A DNA stretch of 10,476 bases from Bacteriovoracaceae bacterium UBA7317 (GTDB taxonomy: Bacteria; Bdellovibrionota; Bacteriovoracia; Bacteriovoracales; Bacteriovoracaceae), in assembly GCA_002474345.1 (NCBI GenBank), contig DKQD01000097.1:1-10476 (forward strand), written 5' to 3'. The notes under the pieces are model-generated. The model was not told where the DNA came from and made no database searches. It worked only from the letters and a program-made list of their open reading frames with translations. The position numbers and the translations under genes are program-made. Shown here piece after piece: positions 7,320-10,476 of this stretch (position 1 is the first letter of the stretch; each line of letters opens with the position of its first letter).

Positions 7320-7903
7320 AATCAAAACTTAATATCTGCTACATTTGTGGACCTATAGGAGACATTTTTGTTCTTTGGAGGTTTGGAGCCTACGATAGTG
7401 CCTCTACTTTGGACATTCGATATAAAGCCGTTAAATACTTTGAAAACAAAGATAAAATTAAACTCCACTTTAAAAGTGGTTACGATTTCGAAAACTTTGG
7501 TACAGGTTTGGAGAAGTCTATTCCTGAAAAAGGAGGTATTTTTTATTCCTCTAAAGCAAAGCTTTCAAATATTATGAAAAAAATGGATGCCTTTATACTC
7601 GAGTTTCCAAGTACCACCCTTTGTGAAGTTATTGCGACCAAAGCTCCAATACTTCTCCTAACTGACTCAAGGGCCATAAAACTAAGAGCATCCTGTGAAA
7701 CGCTTTTAGAAAAAAGAGTCTTTATATCACGTACACCTGATCATTTTTTGCAAGATATAAACGAACTTTGCCAGGAAGGATCAAGCTCTCAATTTTTTAA
7801 AAAGCCTCGAGTGTCAAACGAATTTTATGAGCAATTCCTCACAGGACCTCAAGGCAATAGTGTTGACAGGACTTCAAGCTTTTTAAATGACTTATTAGTT
7901 TAA
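7316..7903 (+). CDS. Putative GT-B-like protein, C-terminal lobe (split partner of the preceding ORF)
   Basis: The 195-residue protein starts at GTG 7316, overlapping the upstream stop as GTGA. It begins with a beta-strand-like segment (LNICYICGPIGD, 5-16), as expected at the start of the second lobe of a GT-B protein. KLHFKSGYD (49-57) is in the place of the usual KLHP element. AFILEFPSTTLCEVIATKAPILLL (92-115) resembles the donor-site segment in which Ser/Thr-rich loops and a Glu bind the nucleotide-sugar phosphate or ribose. The end, with SNEFYEQFLTGPQGNS, is typical of capsule and teichoic-acid-like transferases. Together with the preceding protein it would make one chain of about 606 residues. 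The end overlaps the convergent HAD gene by 9 bases. Enzyme activity is inferred; a natural split, an old frameshift and a sequencing error all remain possible. Confidence 0.6.
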   Translation: MKSKLNICYICGPIGDIFVLWRFGAYDSASTLDIRYKAVKYFENKDKIKLHFKSGYDFENFGTGLEKSIPEKGGIFYSSKAKLSNIMKKMDAFILEFPSTTLCEVIATKAPILLLTDSRAIKLRASCETLLEKRVFISRTPDHFLQDINELCQEGSSSQFFKKPRVSNEFYEQFLTGPQGNSVDRTSSFLNDLLV

Positions 7904-8533
7904 CTCAGGAATTAGTGAAGAAATCTTTTCGATAGTTTTATGTGCGCCTGCTTCTTTGAGTTCGTTAGAAGTGTGATAAGACTCCAATCCGTAAACTTTA
8001 AGGCCCGCTCCTATGGCAGCCTTAATTCCATTTTTGGAATCTTCCACAACTATTACCTTTTCTTTTCTGGCCTTTGAAAGCTCCAAGGCCTTAAGGTAAA
8101 TGAGAGGGCTTGGCTTTGACTCTTTAACTTCAGTTCCATAGACAATAAATTGAAAATATTTTGACCAGTCCAATCTTTTTAGAAGATCGCCAACAAGGTC
8201 TTCTGATCCTGACGTTACTAAAGAGGATTTAACACCTAAGTTTTTGAGCTTTTCCAAAAAGAGAACTGAATCGGAAAAGGGTTTGGAATCTAAGTATTTT
8301 CTCTTTATGATCTCATTGTACATTTTATAAATTTCTTCCGCTTCTCTTTCAATCCCATATTTTTTTTTAAGATAAAGAGTGACCTCCCAAATGGATGGCC
8401 CATTTAGAAGATCAAATTCAACACGACTTCCTTCGATTCCAAATTGATTGAGAATTCCTAAATAAGCTTTATAAAGAGAGTCGAGGGAGTCAATGAGGGT
8501 TCCATCAAAATCTAAAAAAATATGTGCCGTCAT
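7895..8533 (-). CDS. HAD-superfamily phosphatase (beta-phosphoglucomutase/phosphoglycolate phosphatase-like)
   Basis: The 212-residue cytoplasmic hydrolase has all four HAD motifs. Motif I is DFDGTLID, with nucleophile D8 and general acid D10. Motif II is LVTSGS (T107/S108), motif III is K140 in ESKPSP, and motif IV is VVEDSKNGIKAA, with E164/D165 for magnesium. Residues 15-85 form a helical C1 cap between motifs I and II, as in PGMB and Gph relatives. Such enzymes remove phosphate from small sugar phosphates or phosphoglycolate; the substrate cannot be read from the sequence. The start ATG overlaps the stop of the upstream acyltransferase fusion gene as ATGA, with only a distant AGGG, so translation is probably coupled. 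This suggests a role in the same pathway, perhaps dephosphorylating a sugar intermediate (inference). The 3' end overlaps the convergent gene by 9 bases. Confidence 0.88.
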   Translation of the reverse strand: MTAHIFLDFDGTLIDSLDSLYKAYLGILNQFGIEGSRVEFDLLNGPSIWEVTLYLKKKYGIEREAEEIYKMYNEIIKRKYLDSKPFSDSVLFLEKLKNLGVKSSLVTSGSEDLVGDLLKRLDWSKYFQFIVYGTEVKESKPSPLIYLKALELSKARKEKVIVVEDSKNGIKAAIGAGLKVYGLESYHTSNELKEAGAHKTIEKISSLIPELN

Positions 8534-9639
8534 TTTTTAGTCATCCCTATAACCTTTCCTGGGACTCCTTCAACAACTGAATTCTGCTCAACATTTGTGG
8601 TAACAGAAGACCCTACCGAAACAACAGAAAAGTCACCGACCACAACTCCAGAAGAAATACTGGAGCCAATCCCCACGATGGCATTTTTTCCTATAGTGAT
8701 ACTACTCCCCAAAGTTACGCCTGGAGCGAGGTGAGCACCCTCTTTAACAATATTGTCATGAGGTATTGTCACGTTATTATCAATAATACAGGCATCAGAA
8801 ATCTTTGAATTGGTGTCAATGATTGCACCGGCCTTAACATGGTTTCCCTGGCCCAAAGATGCCGTTGGAGAAACATAGGCCAATTTATGAATGGCATTGA
8901 TCACCTTAAATCCACTCTTTACCAATTTTCTAAATATATCCAAACGCTCTAAGGAGTTTGTAATGGCAAGGGCCACTGTAGAAATTTCTTTGCTTTTTAA
9001 AAATTCATAATCAGGGAGGTTGAAGACAGGAAGGCCATCTATCCCTTCTGGGGGGTCTGCCCTATCGACAATAAAACCAACGACCTGATACGATTGGTTT
9101 GTAGATAATGTTTCCATAACTGTCCGGGAACCTTTGCCACAACCAAAAATGACAACTTGTTCCCTATCTTTTTGATATTCGGGAAACTTAACATCGGTAT
9201 TTTTTGATGCAAGAAAGTTTAAAACATCCTTTTCTCTTAAAATTCCTGACTCAGGCTTAATATCCTCTAAACTCAAGGAATGTCTTTTAAGCAATTCTTT
9301 TGCCTTTTTGGTTACTTTTCCACTAGAAACACCTTTTTCTTCTAGAGGAGAGGACTCTTTAGGTGAAGTGTAACTTGCCTTGAAGTGATTTAACTCTTCC
9401 ATTGTTTCAAAAATATAGCCCAATGGTTCGTTTACCTTTATTTCGGCGCCCTCTTCACAAAGAGGAAAAAAGTGACCTCCATGATCTGTATTGATATCGA
9501 TACTCATTTTCGTTGATTCAACAATGGCAACGATCTCATCCGTTGTTACCTTATCCCCTTCCTGAAAAAGATAATTATTTAAAATAACAAAATCATCATT
9601 AACACCTAGTTGGGGAACTTTAATTTCGTTGTATTTCAT
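8530..9639 (-). CDS. Lipoyl domain + E3/E1-binding domain + NeuD/PglD-type sugar acyltransferase fusion
   Basis: The 369-residue protein joins two enzyme types. Residues 1-80 form a biotinyl/lipoyl domain (KVPQLGVNDD, FQEGDKVTTDEIVAIVESTK, GAEIKVNEPLGYI), with K44 in ESTKMS as the likely lipoylation site. A linker of about 25 residues follows, then a peripheral-subunit-binding domain at about 107-145 (VTKKAKELLKRHSLSLEDI, REKDVLNFLASK), as in E2 proteins. Residues 160-369 are a NeuD/PglD-type acyltransferase: a Rossmann-like N-part with VVIFGCGKGSR (162-172), then hexapeptide-repeat beta-helix coils (VSPTASLGQGNHVKAGAIID; APGVTLGSSITIGKNAIVGIGSSI) ending in VVEGVPGKVIG. H294 in IPHDN is placed like the catalytic base of PglD. 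There is no E2 catalytic DHR-x3-DG motif. The gene starts 3 bases after the E1-beta stop, with a good GAGG site. Acyl transfer from the lipoyl arm to a sugar is inference. Confidence 0.88.
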   Translation of the reverse strand: MKYNEIKVPQLGVNDDFVILNNYLFQEGDKVTTDEIVAIVESTKMSIDINTDHGGHFFPLCEEGAEIKVNEPLGYIFETMEELNHFKASYTSPKESSPLEEKGVSSGKVTKKAKELLKRHSLSLEDIKPESGILREKDVLNFLASKNTDVKFPEYQKDREQVVIFGCGKGSRTVMETLSTNQSYQVVGFIVDRADPPEGIDGLPVFNLPDYEFLKSKEISTVALAITNSLERLDIFRKLVKSGFKVINAIHKLAYVSPTASLGQGNHVKAGAIIDTNSKISDACIIDNNVTIPHDNIVKEGAHLAPGVTLGSSITIGKNAIVGIGSSISSGVVVGDFSVVSVGSSVTTNVEQNSVVEGVPGKVIGMTKK

Positions 9640-9642
9640 TGA

Positions 9643-10476
9643 TTACCTCAAAACCTTTTTAACTGCTGAAATAATATCTGGTAATTGCGGAAGAATGATT
9701 TCCTCTTGATGCTTTGAGCAAGGAATAGGGATAGGCCTTGCTCCGACTCTCTGAATTTGCTTATCTAACTTTTTAAAAAGAGAAAAGTATAGTTGAGATG
9801 ACAATTCCCCTGACCAACCACCATTTGAGTTACTTTCTTCACAAATCACGATTTTATCCGTTCCACCATTTAGTTTCAAAATATCCTCAATAGGGATTGG
9901 GTTGATGAGTGAAGGAACGATGACATTAACCACAATTTCTTCCTCCATAAAAAGTTCAAAGGAAGCTTCGAGTGCCAAAGGAGTCATTCCTCCATAACAA
10001 ATAAGGGCGACATCCGCCGGTTCGTCAAAAGGAACAAGGGAGGCAAGCACTGTCGAGTGTCCTGTCGGACCGGTCTCTTCTTTAATGAAAAAATCCTTGT
10101 ATCTGTTTCCTTGCCTTATTTTTTGAGAATAAAGAAGTTTATTCTCAATAAAAAGAAGAGGTGTCTTCTCACTTTTAGAGGCCTTATACAAAAGAGCACC
10201 TGGATCATGTAGGTGAGATGGGGCCACAATTTTTAACTGAGGCACCGACAAAAACATCTGCTCTAGAGTCTGACTATGAGTTGGGCCATACCCCCTCCTT
10301 CCACCCATAGGGGTTCGGATAATAAGGGGTACATCAACTTGATCATTATACATCCACTTAAACTTACAGGCATGATTGACAAGTTGATCGGCTATTAATG
10401 TTACAAAATCTCCAAACATAATTTCTACAATAGGTTTAAAACCTCTTAGGGCAAGACCTGTTGCAAGCCCTGTAAT
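9643..10476 (-). CDS. 2-oxoacid dehydrogenase E1 component, beta subunit (N-terminus beyond window)
   Basis: The frame stays open to the right edge, giving 277 visible residues; the ATG at 10419 is internal, since the 19 codons before it (GLATGLALRGFKPIVEIMFG) match the E1-beta core. Visible residues 1-140 are the end of the pyrimidine-binding domain, with DQLVNHACKFKWMYNDQ, RTPMGGRRGYGPTHSQ (H68) and LLFIENKLLY. Residues about 150-277 are the transketolase C-terminal domain, with ADVALICYGGMTPLALEA, CEESNSNGGWSGEL and ARPIPIPCS. With E1-alpha it would use thiamine diphosphate to decarboxylate a 2-oxo acid and acylate a lipoyl domain. The usual DLRTL-P-D element is VPSLINPIPIED here, without the Arg. 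The missing N-terminus (about 50 residues) should hold the conserved cofactor Glu. E1-alpha probably lies just upstream. The substrate (pyruvate, branched-chain 2-oxo acid or other) is unknown. Confidence 0.9.
   Translation of the reverse strand: MTGLATGLALRGFKPIVEIMFGDFVTLIADQLVNHACKFKWMYNDQVDVPLIIRTPMGGRRGYGPTHSQTLEQMFLSVPQLKIVAPSHLHDPGALLYKASKSEKTPLLFIENKLLYSQKIRQGNRYKDFFIKEETGPTGHSTVLASLVPFDEPADVALICYGGMTPLALEASFELFMEEEIVVNVIVPSLINPIPIEDILKLNGGTDKIVICEESNSNGGWSGELSSQLYFSLFKKLDKQIQRVGARPIPIPCSKHQEEIILPQLPDIISAVKKVLR
9646..9649 (-). promoter_or_regulatory. Ribosome binding site of the lipoyl-acyltransferase fusion gene
   Basis: GAGG (minus strand) lies 6 bases before the ATG at 9639, inside the last codons of the E1-beta gene. 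It fixes the start so that the lipoyl domain is complete from its first beta strand. Confidence 0.6.

Noticed and set aside
7305..7325. Programmed -1 frameshift joining the two GT-B-like ORFs
   Set aside because: The shift direction would be right, but no X-XXY-YYZ slippery heptamer is present at the junction. The GAGG site and the GTGA overlap explain translation better.
8522..8734. 70-codon plus-strand open frame
   Set aside because: It is antisense to the hexapeptide-repeat part of the acyltransferase fusion; its Thr/Pro richness reflects the repeat codons read on the other strand.
10417..10419. ATG at 10419-10417 as the true start of E1-beta
   Set aside because: The frame stays open to the window edge and the preceding 19 residues match the conserved E1-beta core, so this Met is internal.

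Overview
The window is AT-rich bacterial DNA with densely packed genes, most of them preceded by recognisable Shine-Dalgarno sites. The organism cannot be named from this alone. A bacterial carA-carB pair of the type closest to animal and fungal CAD protein, AT-rich codon use and a surface-glycan-like neighbourhood would fit a low-GC Gram-negative such as a Bacteriovorax-like or Bacteroidota-like lineage; this is a guess from remembered sequence patterns.

Layout. (1) Positions 1-256, minus strand: a probable membrane protein running off the left edge, with no ATG. (2) Positions 257-431: a divergent intergenic region with a 13-bp imperfect inverted repeat (324-360) and a weak candidate promoter. 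(3) Positions 432-4804, plus strand: carA and carB, overlapping by 10 bases, which make carbamoyl phosphate for pyrimidines and arginine. (4) Positions 4934-7903, plus strand: a C-methyltransferase-family protein, followed by two coupled ORFs that look like the N- and C-terminal lobes of one GT-B-like protein, split at the interdomain linker. (5) Positions 7895-10476, minus strand: reading from the right edge, a partial E1-beta subunit of a 2-oxoacid dehydrogenase, a lipoyl/E3-binding/NeuD-PglD-type acyltransferase fusion, and a HAD phosphatase. These are spaced +3 and -4 bases, so they form an operon whose start (probably with E1-alpha) lies outside the window.

The most interesting part is the minus-strand operon. 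The fusion protein has the N-terminal half of a dihydrolipoamide acyltransferase (E2): a swinging-arm lipoyl domain and a peripheral-subunit-binding domain. Where E2 has its catalytic domain, it carries a left-handed beta-helix sugar acyltransferase of the NeuD/PglD type. Next to an E1 subunit, this suggests a dedicated route in which a 2-oxo acid is decarboxylated by E1, the acyl group is loaded on the lipoyl arm, and it is delivered to a sugar (probably a nucleotide-linked amino sugar) by the fused acyltransferase. The HAD phosphatase and the neighbouring C-methyltransferase and GT-B-like proteins fit an unusual surface-sugar pathway. The domain calls are well supported; the pathway is inference.
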